A stretch of 64,000 nt of DNA, taken from assembly GCF_946415235.1 (NCBI RefSeq), contig NZ_CAMKRR010000001.1, positions 61,307 to 125,306 on the forward strand, given 5' to 3'. The position numbers were made by a program, and so were the translations under genes. The notes below the pieces were generated by a model, which was not told the origin of the DNA, searched no databases, and was given only the letters and a program-made list of their open reading frames with translations. Below are positions 35,391-43,133 of this stretch, piece by piece. Source of the stretch: an uncultured Ruminococcus sp. Lineage in GTDB: Bacteria; Bacillota; Clostridia; Oscillospirales; Ruminococcaceae. Within the stretch, counting starts at the first letter, position 1. Every line of letters begins with the position of its first letter.

Positions 35391-35581
35391 ATGATTATGA
35401 AGTCGTTCCCCGCCCGAAGTCTCGGAAAGCATTAACAAAAATCCCCGGGGCGAGTGCTCAGCTCGTAAAAGATATTTACGACGCCATCGCCGCAGGCGTA
35501 TCCTACGGCGTATATATGGGTATGAAGCAAGATAAGTTGGAAGAGGCGTACTATAAGAAGTACGGCAAGAGGAGGCGGTGA
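35387..35581 (+). CDS. Small basic phage protein
   Basis: 64 residues, strongly basic (ends KKYGKRRR), with a central helix LVKDIYDAIAAGVSYGVYMG. Coupled to both neighbours by 4-bp overlaps. Not recognised. Confidence 0.55.
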   Translation: MNDYEVVPRPKSRKALTKIPGASAQLVKDIYDAIAAGVSYGVYMGMKQDKLEEAYYKKYGKRRR

Positions 35582-35583
35582 AC

Positions 35584-35868
35584 GTGACAAGATTGCAGGA
35601 AATAGATTTACTTCTTGATAAAAATACAGAGCTTATCACGAGCTATACAAAGCGTATCGCCGAGCTTATCGGCTCGGTCAGGGTGTTGGAAAAAGAACGG
35701 GACAAGCTCACAAAGAAGAACAAGAGTGAAAAAACAGTCTACTGCAAGGACTGCGTGTACCTTAGCCGTTTCGACTGTCCTTTAGCGTTCATCGAGAAAA
35801 GAACGCTTGAGTTCGCAGCTGTTCCACCGAACTTCTACTGTGCGAAGGGGAAAACTCATGAACCGTAA
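35584..35868 (+). CDS. Small Cys-rich phage protein (GTG start)
   Basis: About 94 residues. An N-terminal coiled helix (TRLQEIDLLLDKNTELI to VLEKERDKLTKK) and a C-terminal four-Cys segment CKDCVYLSRFDC ... FYC that could bind zinc. GTG 35584 is preferred because GAGGAGG is 7 bases upstream; GTG 35578 is too close. It overlaps the next gene by 11 bp. Confidence 0.55.
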   Translation: MTRLQEIDLLLDKNTELITSYTKRIAELIGSVRVLEKERDKLTKKNKSEKTVYCKDCVYLSRFDCPLAFIEKRTLEFAAVPPNFYCAKGKTHEP

Positions 35869-36256
35869 CGATCTTGCCAAGAGGCCGCTCGTAGAGCTGC
35901 TCCACGATATCAATATGAGCGTCGAAGAATGTCTCTATCAGGTGATGTCGAAATGTACAGCTGAACAGAAGAGTTCACGCTGTAAGAAAATGAAATGCTG
36001 CTATGACTGCTTGGCCGCATGGCTCAATGAAGGAGGAAGAAAAATGTATATCGACAACGAATGGCTCGAAGAGCCCGAAGTAAATGCGAAGTTCAAGAAG
36101 CTCAATACCGAGCTTGCCGAAACAAAGGGTGAGCTCATTCGTGCAAAGGCCCTTCTCGCTCAGCTCAGAGCCTATTATGGAGCGACACCCGGCTGGGATA
36201 TGTACGAGGATGATGTGATAGCTCTGATAGGGAAGGTGAACAAGCATGATCCATGA
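35858..36256 (+). CDS. Phage protein with Cys cluster and coiled coil
   Basis: 132 residues. N-terminal half has six Cys (ECLYQVMSKCTAEQ, SRCKKMKCCYDCLAAWL), a possible zinc site. The C-terminal half is a helix pair (KKLNTELAETKGELIRAKALLAQLRAYYG). ATG 35858 follows GAAGGGG. Not recognised. Confidence 0.55.
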   Translation: MNRNDLAKRPLVELLHDINMSVEECLYQVMSKCTAEQKSSRCKKMKCCYDCLAAWLNEGGRKMYIDNEWLEEPEVNAKFKKLNTELAETKGELIRAKALLAQLRAYYGATPGWDMYEDDVIALIGKVNKHDP

Positions 36257-36548
36257 ACTGAAAATAATGCCCGAGTACTTCGAGGCTGTAGCAAGCGGAC
36301 GGAAAACCTTTGAAGTCAGAAGATGTGACCGCCTATATACTGACGGTGACACTCTGAGACTAAAAGAGTATAACGGCCATTGTTTCACAGGCAGAGAACT
36401 CTCCGTACTTGTGACCTATATACTCCGTGACCGTAACTACTGCAAGGACGGCTTCTGTATTATCGGATTTGTCCCGATCATACCAGGTGAAAGGCTAAGC
36501 ATAAGATCAATACCTGTCGACGGAGGTCCTGAAAATGACTGTGAATGA
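36246..36548 (+). CDS. DUF3850 / ASCH-superfamily protein
   Basis: 100 residues beginning IHELKIMPEYFEAVASGRKTFEVRRCDR, followed by GDTLRLKEYNG and a strand VLVTYILRD, the pattern of DUF3850. ASCH-fold domains are thought to bind RNA or modified bases, and the phage members are uncharacterised. Overlaps both neighbours by about 11-14 bp. Confidence 0.82.
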   Translation: MIHELKIMPEYFEAVASGRKTFEVRRCDRLYTDGDTLRLKEYNGHCFTGRELSVLVTYILRDRNYCKDGFCIIGFVPIIPGERLSIRSIPVDGGPENDCE

Positions 36549-36726
36549 AGTATATGCCGTAGTTATGGCATTGGATACGAAAATAAATGCATTACAGGAA
36601 GAAAACGAACGCCTGTATAAGAAGGTGCATACTCTCGAAGCTGTAGTCGAATCGAGATTGCTGAAAGATGTACCCAATGCAGGAACGGTTCACCTTAACT
36701 GGGAGCAGGGATATGGAAATGACTGA
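36535..36726 (+). CDS. Small coiled-coil phage protein
   Basis: 63 residues dominated by one amphipathic helix (INALQEENERLYKKVHTLEAVVE). GGAGG lies upstream of ATG 36535. Possibly oligomeric; no function seen. Confidence 0.5.
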   Translation: MTVNEVYAVVMALDTKINALQEENERLYKKVHTLEAVVESRLLKDVPNAGTVHLNWEQGYGND

Positions 36727-36895
36727 CACAGATATGCTGCACATGGCAGCTATGGAAAAAGAGAATATGGAGCTGTGGAAGCTCCTGCGTGAGACGCTGC
36801 CTGTTCTCAGAGCTGCATTTTTCGCAAATCACAGCGAAGCGAACAGAGCGAACGAGCTTTACGATAAAATAACAAAGACAGTTGGCAAAGAATAG
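36713..36895 (+). CDS. Small helical phage protein
   Basis: 60 residues, two helices (MAAMEKENMELWKLLRETL and RANELYDKITKTVGKE). The start 36713 is chosen for GGGAG upstream; it overlaps the preceding gene by 14 bp. ATG 36719 is an alternative. Confidence 0.45.
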   Translation: MEMTDTDMLHMAAMEKENMELWKLLRETLPVLRAAFFANHSEANRANELYDKITKTVGKE

Positions 36896-36919
36896 ACTGA
36901 TCGAAAGGAGGTACAGGCT

Positions 36920-37102
36920 ATGACAGCGGTCAAAATATTTGCAGAGGTATTCAAATGGTACAGCGAAGAGTGCAACAAAGCGGAGGACTGCGCTGACTGT
37001 ATGTTCTGTGTCCCACGTAAGGATTGCTTTACCGACGGTGACATCGAAAGGCTGATAAAAATAGCAGAAAAGTATGATACATTGCACAGAGAGGAGAAAT
37101 AA
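36920..37102 (+). CDS. Small Cys-rich phage protein
   Basis: 60 residues with CNKAEDCADCMFCVPRKDC, five cysteines within 20 residues, likely a zinc knuckle, flanked by helices. AAAGGAGG ribosome site. Ends one base before the next start. Confidence 0.55.
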   Translation: MTAVKIFAEVFKWYSEECNKAEDCADCMFCVPRKDCFTDGDIERLIKIAEKYDTLHREEK

Positions 37103-37336
37103 ATGAAAATCTTAATAAAAGGCGATGAAGGCGCGATCAAAAAAGCCACAGGTCGCTCCAAGACATTCAAGTGTATGACCTGCGGATGCGTATTCGAGGC
37201 AGAAGAGGGCGAATACGAAGAGTCAGAAAGATACTGGGAGATAACTTCGTCGAAATGTCCTCAGTGCGGCGGTTTTTCAAAAGTTCACATTCTTGCACCG
37301 AACGAGCTGGAGCTGATAAAGGCAGGTGAAAATTAA
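37103..37336 (+). CDS. Zinc-ribbon phage protein
   Basis: 77 residues. Two CxxC pairs, CMTCGC and CPQCGG, separated by an acidic stretch EAEEGEYEESERYWEITSS, form a zinc ribbon. Ends in TAATG shared with the next start. Confidence 0.6.
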   Translation: MKILIKGDEGAIKKATGRSKTFKCMTCGCVFEAEEGEYEESERYWEITSSKCPQCGGFSKVHILAPNELELIKAGEN

Positions 37337-37485
37337 TGCTTGCAATAATCATAGGAGCAGTCTGCGGACTGACCTGCTTTGTCCTCGGCGTAGCCGTCGG
37401 TCACGCACTCGCTGAGGAAGAAATACAGGAAGCAAGAAAGGAAATAGGCGCAGAGCCTTCCGGCGACGATACCGAAAGAAGGTGA
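37336..37485 (+). CDS. Very small membrane protein
   Basis: 49 residues. One membrane helix (residues 2-22, rich in Ile/Val/Gly/Leu) and an acidic tail EEEIQEARKEIGAEPSGDD. The ATG overlaps the stop of the zinc-ribbon gene by one base, and the next gene begins 4 bp after its stop, so it is embedded in the operon. Confidence 0.6.
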   Translation: MLAIIIGAVCGLTCFVLGVAVGHALAEEEIQEARKEIGAEPSGDDTERR

Positions 37486-37489
37486 TATC

Positions 37490-37693
37490 ATGAAGAACTG
37501 CTTTTACTGCGGCAGCAAAAAGTTCAAGTATCTGAGAGATGCTGAGCTGAAAGTGACGGTCAAGTGCGAGAAATGTGGTGCAGAAGTCAGGACTCCTTAT
37601 CTGACAGAGGACTCTGCGCGAGGCTACTGGAATATGAAGCAGGCATCACTCGAACGTGCTGCGGGAATCAAAAAGGAAGCGGCTGCCTCGTAA
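37490..37693 (+). CDS. Lar-like zinc-ribbon protein 2
   Basis: 67 residues: NCFYCGSKKFKYLR, VKCEKCGAEVRTPYLTEDSARGYWN. The CxxC/CxxC pair and final aromatic-Asn helix follow the Lar pattern, as in the gene at 35205. AGAAGG precedes the ATG. Confidence 0.65.
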   Translation: MKNCFYCGSKKFKYLRDAELKVTVKCEKCGAEVRTPYLTEDSARGYWNMKQASLERAAGIKKEAAAS

Positions 37694-37701
37694 GCAGCCG
37701 C
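37679..37701 (+). other. Hairpin at the end of the zinc-ribbon gene
   Basis: 8-bp inverted repeat GCGGCTGC/GCAGCCGC across the stop codon, without a T-run. It may mark the border between two transcription units. Confidence 0.45.
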
Positions 37702-37804
37702 ACACCTATACTATTATAATAGTAAAAAGCAAGTGCCTGATGCTGGCACATCAGAACTTGTAATCTATCTTAAACTTACGACCAAGCCGACAGGGGGAAA
37801 GAAA

Positions 37805-38614
37805 ATGAGATGCGTATACCGGGAAACGAGATATGAATGTGGAGATTATTTGGAAGTTAACATATATCCCACTTACAGGAAAAATATTTCACGAAAAAGA
37901 AAAAGCAAGCCGACATCAGAAACTCAGCAGAAGCTAAACGAGATATACTCCCGGAATCATCTTATCAGACTTGCGAATGCGAACTTTACAGATCATGATC
38001 TCAAGATAGAGCTCACGTATACTTCTGAACACAATCCCGAAGATGATGAAACAGCAGTGAGAGAGCTCAGGAATTTCCTCCGCAGGGTGAAGAGATATCG
38101 TGAGAGGTACAACCTCTCCGAGTTGAAGTACATAGCTGTCACCGAGAGAGGAAGTCTGAAAGGCAGATATCATCATCACCTTATCATGAGTGATATGCCC
38201 CTCTTCGATCTCGTCAAGCTATGGGGAAAGGGCATAGTCGGCAGTGATATCCTGATATGGGACGAGAACGGCATCGCTAACCTCGTGGAGTATATGCTTA
38301 AGCAGAACAAGAGGTATATGCGCTCACGCAATCTTATTGATCCGCCTGCTAAGAAAAGAGACGGACGCTTCTCCCAGCGCAGGGTGAAAGAGCTTGCCCG
38401 TGATACTGATGATCGTCAGGAGTTTGAGAAGCTTTACGAAGGTTACTTCCTGTCGAAGGCTGAGGTCGTACATAACGATGATAACGGCGGCGTATATATC
38501 TACGCCCGATACTACAAGAAGGAGGCGGCATGGTGCAGGCAGAAGAGATCGAGCAGACAACGCTCTTCCGATGGGCGGAGTTCGCAGAAGCGAAGTACCC
38601 CGAGCTCGGGCTGA
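37805..38614 (+). CDS. HUH-endonuclease replication initiator (Rep_ORF2/G2P-like)
   Basis: 269 residues. The HUH metal motif is in GRYHHHLIMSD (about residues 118-128), preceded by strand YIAVTERG. The candidate nucleophile Tyr is in NLVEYMLKQNKRYM about 40 residues later, the order expected for single-Tyr rolling-circle Rep proteins. It would nick one strand to start replication. No DnaB helicase, primase or DnaC-like gene was recognised in the early region, so this may be the phage initiator. ATG 37805 follows GGGGG. The 3' end overlaps the next gene by 85 bp. Confidence 0.75.
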   Translation: MRCVYRETRYECGDYLEVNIYPTYRKNISRKRKSKPTSETQQKLNEIYSRNHLIRLANANFTDHDLKIELTYTSEHNPEDDETAVRELRNFLRRVKRYRERYNLSELKYIAVTERGSLKGRYHHHLIMSDMPLFDLVKLWGKGIVGSDILIWDENGIANLVEYMLKQNKRYMRSRNLIDPPAKKRDGRFSQRRVKELARDTDDRQEFEKLYEGYFLSKAEVVHNDDNGGVYIYARYYKKEAAWCRQKRSSRQRSSDGRSSQKRSTPSSG

Positions 38615-38916
38615 TGTATCATATCCCGAACGAGGGTAAGAGGAGCGCTGTCACAGGAGCACGGCTGAAAGCGCAGGGACTGAAATCGGGAGTTCCCGAC
38701 GTATGTCTCCCGACAGCTCACGGCGGATACATAGGACTGTACATCGAAATGAAGGTCAGGCCGAACAAGCCAACCGAAAATCAAAAGCAATGGCTGAGGG
38801 CTCTGCGCGGAGCAGGACACTTCACAGCTGTCGCATACACATGGGAGGAAGCTAAGGACCTGATAGAAGAATACCTCAGGCTGCCTCTGACAATACCGAA
38901 AGGAGAAAACAAATGA
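38530..38916 (+). CDS. VRR-NUC domain nuclease
   Basis: 128 residues with the PD-(D/E)xK core: NEGKRSAVTGARLKAQG, GVPDVCLP and YIEMKVRPNKPTENQKQWL, the VRR-NUC signature. Stand-alone phage members cut branched or structured DNA and may resolve replication intermediates. AAGGAGG is four bases before ATG. It overlaps the end of the HUH gene, so the two are probably co-expressed. Confidence 0.9.
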   Translation: MVQAEEIEQTTLFRWAEFAEAKYPELGLMYHIPNEGKRSAVTGARLKAQGLKSGVPDVCLPTAHGGYIGLYIEMKVRPNKPTENQKQWLRALRGAGHFTAVAYTWEEAKDLIEEYLRLPLTIPKGENK

Positions 38917-39446
38917 AAATCAACAGATTATGGTCCCTGCTGAAACAGAGGAAAGCTATCACGATTATGCAGGGAGAATCAGCTCAATGGGTGGGAGACG
39001 GATTCTCTTGCTATCCCGTGTATAATCTTCCACCACTGAAAGAGAGAGTAATGCAGACGCTTCTCGATGTCAACGATGATACATGGGATAAGTTTGCATT
39101 TTACGAAGATTCGCATGTGAATTTTACAGAGGAGGACATCCTTGAAGCGCAGGTGGACCTCGAACCGCTTACCGTCGCGCTCCATTATCACGGTATGGAC
39201 GTAATGCCACTTGTTGGTGGTGGAAAGATATATTACATACAGACCAAGTATCTTAAACCGTTTGAGAATACACTGCTGCTCTCGTATGCTTATCGAAAAG
39301 AAGCAGGTGGAGTTATCGCGGTAAACGAGGGTCTGTTGCTTAGTGCTATCATAGCACCTGTTGATATGAGCAAAGATAAGGTCTTCGAGGAAACACTCTA
39401 CAAGCTGTACGACCTCACCAAGCGAGAAGGCGGTGGGGCTGAATGA
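38913..39446 (+). CDS. Phage protein of unknown function
   Basis: 177 residues of mixed alpha/beta character (MQGESAQWVGDGFSCYPVYNLPPL, LEPLTVALHYHGMDVMPLVGGG, KIYYIQTKYLKPFE). Coupled by 4-bp overlaps to the nuclease and the sigma-like gene. Similar proteins occur at this place in Ruminococcaceae prophages, but I cannot name a function. Confidence 0.55.
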   Translation: MKINRLWSLLKQRKAITIMQGESAQWVGDGFSCYPVYNLPPLKERVMQTLLDVNDDTWDKFAFYEDSHVNFTEEDILEAQVDLEPLTVALHYHGMDVMPLVGGGKIYYIQTKYLKPFENTLLLSYAYRKEAGGVIAVNEGLLLSAIIAPVDMSKDKVFEETLYKLYDLTKREGGGAE

Positions 39447-39802
39447 CTCCTGAACAGTATCTCATGCAGGTGAAGGACATCGACCTTCGTATACGTTCCC
39501 TCAGAGGAGAGCTGAAAGATGCCGAGAAAGAGCACGACGAGGAATATGTAGAGCAGCTCCGCAAGTGCATCAGGAAGGATATCGAGCACTACAAGGAGCT
39601 TAAGCTGAGAATACGTGAAGAAATTCAGCAGATCGGTGACAACAAGCTCGGGACATTGCTCACGGAGTACTATGTCCGCGGCAGAAGCTGGGAACAAGTC
39701 GGCGAAACTATAGGCATCAAAGATCCGAAATGGGTGAGGACACGGCTGCGAGAAAAGGCTCTGAAGCTCTTCGCAGCTTGCTTCCCGAAATATTTTTTAT
39801 AA
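39443..39802 (+). CDS. Sigma-like late transcription regulator (DUF1492/ArpU-like)
   Basis: 119 residues: a helical coil (DIDLRIRSLRGELKDAE to ELKLRIREEIQQI), then a sigma-70 region-4-like helix-turn-helix LLTEYYVRGRSWEQVGETIGI ... WVRTRLREKAL. Proteins of this shape precede the packaging genes in many Bacillota phages and switch on late transcription. It is the last early gene before the non-coding RNA region and terminase. Confidence 0.75.
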   Translation: MTPEQYLMQVKDIDLRIRSLRGELKDAEKEHDEEYVEQLRKCIRKDIEHYKELKLRIREEIQQIGDNKLGTLLTEYYVRGRSWEQVGETIGIKDPKWVRTRLREKALKLFAACFPKYFL

Positions 39803-40007
39803 ATCACCCTCACGCACCACTTTTCCACCTTGAAAGTAAGTCTTGTGCGTGGTACAGTAAAACTAAGAAGGCAGGCGGACTCTTTCATGAACTCGGGCAA
39901 CCTTACCGAGCAGCTCTTCAACGGTATGCGGATCTGCTCGGCAGCCTCCGCCTTGCTTTCGGTATCTCTTTTCGGAGTTCCCTGCGGAAGCAGCCGCTTC
40001 CGCGTAT
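39803..40007 (+). other. Untranslated leader of the tRNA region
   Basis: About 200 bp without a supported gene. It ends with a perfect 8-bp hairpin GCGGAAGC-AGCC-GCTTCCGC at 39984-40003, only 4 bp before the tRNA. Confidence 0.55.
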
Positions 40008-40082
40008 GGCAGAGTAGAGCATCGGTAGCTCGCGAGGCTCATAACCTCGAGGCAGTTGGTTCAATTCCAACCTCTGCAACCA
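40008..40082 (+). tRNA. Phage-encoded tRNA with CAU anticodon (Met or Ile2)
   Basis: Cloverleaf by eye: acceptor GGCAGAG/CTCTGCA (six pairs, position 1-72 a G-A mismatch), D-stem GAGC/GCTC with GG in the loop, anticodon stem CGAGG/CCTCG with loop CTCATAA (CAU), variable AGGCA, T-stem GTTGG/CCAAC with loop TTCAATT, encoded CCA. The anticodon stem lacks the three G-C pairs of initiator tRNA. It may be elongator tRNA-Met or, if lysidine-modified, tRNA-Ile2. Confidence 0.88.
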
Positions 40083-40165
40083 GCTAACAGCAGATGCATA
40101 ATGTTAGTCCTTTACAAGGGGTGCGAAATACCACCAATGCAGCGTTTCAAGTCCGCGGCATAAAT

Positions 40166-40286
40166 GCAGAAATCGCATAACAGCTATTGCAACTCGGCTC
40201 GTTCCACGGCGAGAGCATCCAGGCGAGGGGAGTTCGTACTTATATGGATCAAGTACGTGTCAGTGCAAGTCTGACTTTCTGCACCA
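40166..40286 (+). ncRNA. tRNA-like RNA with class-II variable arm and enlarged anticodon domain
   Basis: Perfect 7-bp acceptor GCAGAAA (40166-40172)/TTTCTGC (40276-40282) plus discriminator A and encoded CCA. Perfect T-stem GTCAG/CTGAC (40259-40275) with near-canonical loop TGCAAGT. Long variable arm CGTACTT/AAGTACG (40235-40257). The anticodon stem AACTC/GAGTT (40191-40234) closes a 34-nt domain instead of a 7-nt loop. The D-arm is weak (GCA/TGC) and lacks GG. It is either an intron-bearing tRNA, a degraded tRNA or a tRNA mimic. Confidence 0.55.
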
Positions 40287-40386
40287 CGGCGGAAACGCCT
40301 TCCAATTATCGAGCCCCGTTCGGACAACGGATCTCACATCCTTTTCGCCGCAGAGTAAGGAATGGCTCTGCGGCAACCCCGTAAAA
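40287..40386 (+). other. Hairpin-rich leader before the HNH gene
   Basis: Contains GGCG-GAAA-CGCC (40288-40299), CCGTT/AACGG around 40314-40330, and a 9-bp stem GCCGCAGAG/CTCTGCGGC (40347-40374) that ends 12 bp before the HNH start. No other gene seen. Confidence 0.5.
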
Positions 40387-40866
40387 ATGATTTCAAAGAT
40401 ATGCCCGCGCTGCGGCAAAAAAGTCCCGACAGGCACAGCCTGCGGCTGCTGCAAGCGTGACAGAGTTAATCCGCTCGGCGATTATAATGCAGACGTTAAA
40501 GCATTTTACTTGTCAAAAGAGTGGGAAAAAGCAAGAAACAAGTGCATTTCAGCCTGTTTCGGGCTCGATTTGATAAGCGTTTTTTGCGAGCAAAAAATAG
40601 AATATGGATTCACGGTACATCATATCGTACCGCTGATAAACGACTACCGACTGCGATTACAGCAAAGTAATCTGATATACCTAACAGAGGCCCACCATAG
40701 AGCCGTTCATCGCCTGTATGAGGCGGAATATCAGGAGACTGTCGAGGCGTTGAAAACATTTTCCGAACTCGCTCGGGAGGCACTCACTGCCCCGGGGGGT
40801 ATGTTGAAAACTTTCGACCTTCTGAGAACGAACCGCTGCGGTAGTTTTCTTTTCACAAAATTGTAA
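40387..40866 (+). CDS. HNH endonuclease beside terS
   Basis: 159 residues. N-terminal zinc motif CPRCGKK ... CGCCKR; HNH motif with FTVHHIVPLIND, SNLIYLTEAHHRAVH. In HK97-like phages an HNH protein next to the small terminase takes part in genome packaging together with TerL. A possible late promoter or regulator region separates it from terS. The ribosome site is weak and hidden near a stable hairpin, suggesting regulated translation. Confidence 0.88.
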   Translation: MISKICPRCGKKVPTGTACGCCKRDRVNPLGDYNADVKAFYLSKEWEKARNKCISACFGLDLISVFCEQKIEYGFTVHHIVPLINDYRLRLQQSNLIYLTEAHHRAVHRLYEAEYQETVEALKTFSELAREALTAPGGMLKTFDLLRTNRCGSFLFTKL

Positions 40867-40887
40867 ATAAAAATTTTTCCTAAGCCT

Positions 40888-40903
40888 GTGCAGTCAACTG
40901 CAC
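40888..40903. repeat. Prophage palindrome copy 3
   Basis: GTGCAGTCAACTGCAC immediately upstream of terS; identical to copy 4 at 49427. Confidence 0.85.
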
Positions 40904-40922
40904 GGCAGAAAGTGAGGAGAGT

Positions 40923-41402
40923 ATGGGAAGAGCCCGACTTCCACTCTCTGAGCAGAAAGGCGATCTCACCAAGGAGCGCAGAGCGAGACTCGAGGCAGAG
41001 CAGGACCTTGTCCGCACTCCCAAGAAGTATATCCTCAGAGCTCCGACATGGCTCAGCAAGCGAGCACGCAAGGAGTATCGCCGACTGATCGAGAGTATGG
41101 CAGAGATGGATATGCTCGGCGACCTCGACGCCAACAACTTAGCCGCCTACTGCAACGCCTGGGACAAGTATCTGCTCGCTGAGGAAGAGATAAAGGAGAA
41201 GGGACTTCTTATAGAGGCACCTAAGAACTCCAAGGCTCCGTATCAGGTGAATCCTGCCGTCTACGTGCAGAGCAAGAACGCGAAAGAGATGCGTGAGTTC
41301 GGTAGACAGTGTGGTTTATCTATCGACAGCCGTTTGAAGTTTGCGGCGGCGAAGCTTCCTGAGATCGAGGCAGGCATCGAAGAGGAGTTCGGTGATATCT
41401 GA
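40923..41402 (+). CDS. terS: Terminase small subunit (P27 family)
   Basis: 159 residues: basic start MGRARLPLSEQKGDLTKERR, then APTWLSKRARKEYRRLIESMAEMDMLGDLDANNLAAYCNAWDKY, the P27-family core, and a C-terminal helix MREFGRQCGLSIDSRLKF. It recognises phage DNA and presents it to the large subunit. TGATG couples it to terL. The palindrome copy at 40888-40903 lies in its leader. Confidence 0.93.
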   Translation: MGRARLPLSEQKGDLTKERRARLEAEQDLVRTPKKYILRAPTWLSKRARKEYRRLIESMAEMDMLGDLDANNLAAYCNAWDKYLLAEEEIKEKGLLIEAPKNSKAPYQVNPAVYVQSKNAKEMREFGRQCGLSIDSRLKFAAAKLPEIEAGIEEEFGDI

Positions 41403-43129
41403 TGACTGTCAGAGAGGAGCTCGAAAGATATGCTGCCGAATGCTTAGACGGTTCGCGGGTGAGCTGCCGAAAGCACAAGTGGGCTTGTCAGCGCTTCCTG
41501 GCAGATCTCAAAAAGCTTGATACCGAAGACGACTATCCCTACTACTGGGACGAAGAGCAGGCGAGAGCCATTGTCAAGTGGTTTCATTACCTCCGCCACA
41601 GCAAGGGCATCCTCGCAGGTAAGAGCATAGAGCTTATAGCTCCGCAGCGCTTTACTCTCTGCCAGCTTTACGGCTGGCGGAGAAAGTCTGACGGTCTCAG
41701 GCGCTTCACCAAGTATTTCAAGGAGGAAGCCCGAAAGAACGCCAAGTCTCAGGAGCTCGGCGGTGTCGCGCTCTATGAGATGGCCTGCGGAAGCACCCGA
41801 AACGAGGAGCACTACGAGGGCTACTGTGCGGGAACTAAGAGAGAGCAGTCGAAGATCATCGTGGAAGAATGCAAGCATATGCTCAAGCGAAGCCCGCTTG
41901 CACGAAAATTCAACTGCACTGCGAACAGAGTCACGCATCGGAAGACAGGCTCGTTCATCGTGGCCCTCAGCAAGCAGGACGGACAGAGTGGCGACGGTAC
42001 AAACCCTGCATTTCTCATACTTGACGAGTACCACCAGCACCCGACGACTGAGTTCTACGATCTCGGCCTCGGTTCAAATACCAAGGAGCCGCTGCTGCTT
42101 ATCATCACGACCGCGGGCAAGGATCTGAACTGTCCATGCTATCAGCAGGAGTATATGTACTGCAGCGATGTCCTTGATCCCGATAAGCCCGAGATCGTCA
42201 ACGACGAGTATCTCATAGATATCTTTGAGGCTGATCCCGATATCGAGCTCAACGACAAGACCTATGATATGCTTGTGGAGATGGCTAATCCTGTCAGATC
42301 ATCATATGCGGCAGGCCGCAAGCTAATGCACGACGACTATGTCATTGCAAAGGAGATCCCCGAAAAGCTAATATCCTTCCTGACGAAGGTCCTGAACATA
42401 TGGGTACAAGCCAAGATCAACGGATATATGAACATGGCGAAATGGAATCGCTGCAAGGTCAGCAAGCTTCCCGTGGATATCCGAGGGCTGCCCGTATACG
42501 TGGGCTTCGATATGTCGGCAAAGATAGACCTTACCTCGGTAAGCTTCATCGTTCCTTATAAGGACGGCGAGACAGTGAAGTATATCCTGTTCTCGCACAG
42601 CTTCATACCGAACCGTGAGAAGCTCGCGGAGAGGTGCAGAGTTGACAAGATGCCATATGACGCATGGGAGCGGAACGGCTGGCTGACGGTAACGGATACC
42701 GAGATCGTCGATCAGAATGCAGTAATGAACTACGTCAAAGGCTTCTGCAGCTCGCAGGGCTTAGTGATTCAGTCTCTCTGCTTCGATCCCGCCAATGCAG
42801 GCAAGCTTATGCTGGAACTCAGTGACGAGGGATACGACGTAGTGGAAGTATATCAGTCTCATAAGTCCCTGAATGAAAGTACAGCAGGTTTCCGCGAGCA
42901 GGTATACTGTCAGAATGTATTATTTCTTAATAATCCTCTGCTGAACTATGCTATAGGAAACGCCGTGATCAGAACGAATAACGGATTGATAAAAGTAGAC
43001 AAGGACGCGACAAAGCGCCGAGTAGACCCTGTAGATGCTACTCTCTGCGCTTTCAAGCTTGCCTTATATCATATATTCGCCACCGTCTCGATAGATGTAG
43101 ACGAGTGGCTCGAGAGCGAAAGTTGGTGA
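41402..43129 (+). CDS. terL: Terminase large subunit
   Basis: 575 residues. ATPase domain with the deviant Walker A ARKNAKSQ (about residue 100), Walker B AFLILDE and coupling ITTAGKD. Nuclease domain (about 360-560) with acidic residues in YVGFDMSAKIDLTSV and PVDATLCAFKLAL. It drives packaging of DNA into the prohead and makes the end cuts. Size and motifs are of the HK97/phage-27 type. The start overlaps the terS stop by one base. Confidence 0.95.
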   Translation: MTVREELERYAAECLDGSRVSCRKHKWACQRFLADLKKLDTEDDYPYYWDEEQARAIVKWFHYLRHSKGILAGKSIELIAPQRFTLCQLYGWRRKSDGLRRFTKYFKEEARKNAKSQELGGVALYEMACGSTRNEEHYEGYCAGTKREQSKIIVEECKHMLKRSPLARKFNCTANRVTHRKTGSFIVALSKQDGQSGDGTNPAFLILDEYHQHPTTEFYDLGLGSNTKEPLLLIITTAGKDLNCPCYQQEYMYCSDVLDPDKPEIVNDEYLIDIFEADPDIELNDKTYDMLVEMANPVRSSYAAGRKLMHDDYVIAKEIPEKLISFLTKVLNIWVQAKINGYMNMAKWNRCKVSKLPVDIRGLPVYVGFDMSAKIDLTSVSFIVPYKDGETVKYILFSHSFIPNREKLAERCRVDKMPYDAWERNGWLTVTDTEIVDQNAVMNYVKGFCSSQGLVIQSLCFDPANAGKLMLELSDEGYDVVEVYQSHKSLNESTAGFREQVYCQNVLFLNNPLLNYAIGNAVIRTNNGLIKVDKDATKRRVDPVDATLCAFKLALYHIFATVSIDVDEWLESESW

Positions 43130-43133
43130 GAAA

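Noticed and set aside
39830..40087. Open frame of 85 residues crossing the tRNA
   Set aside because: It runs through a well-formed tRNA with encoded CCA, has no good ribosome site and shows no domain.
40166..40866. HEARO/IscB-type RNA-guided system
   Set aside because: The HNH protein is only 159 residues, has no RuvC domain and sits at the usual place of a phage packaging HNH.
40888..40903. Palindrome as a transcription terminator
   Set aside because: No T-run follows, copies lie inside genes, and the same 16-mer recurs in unrelated contexts.
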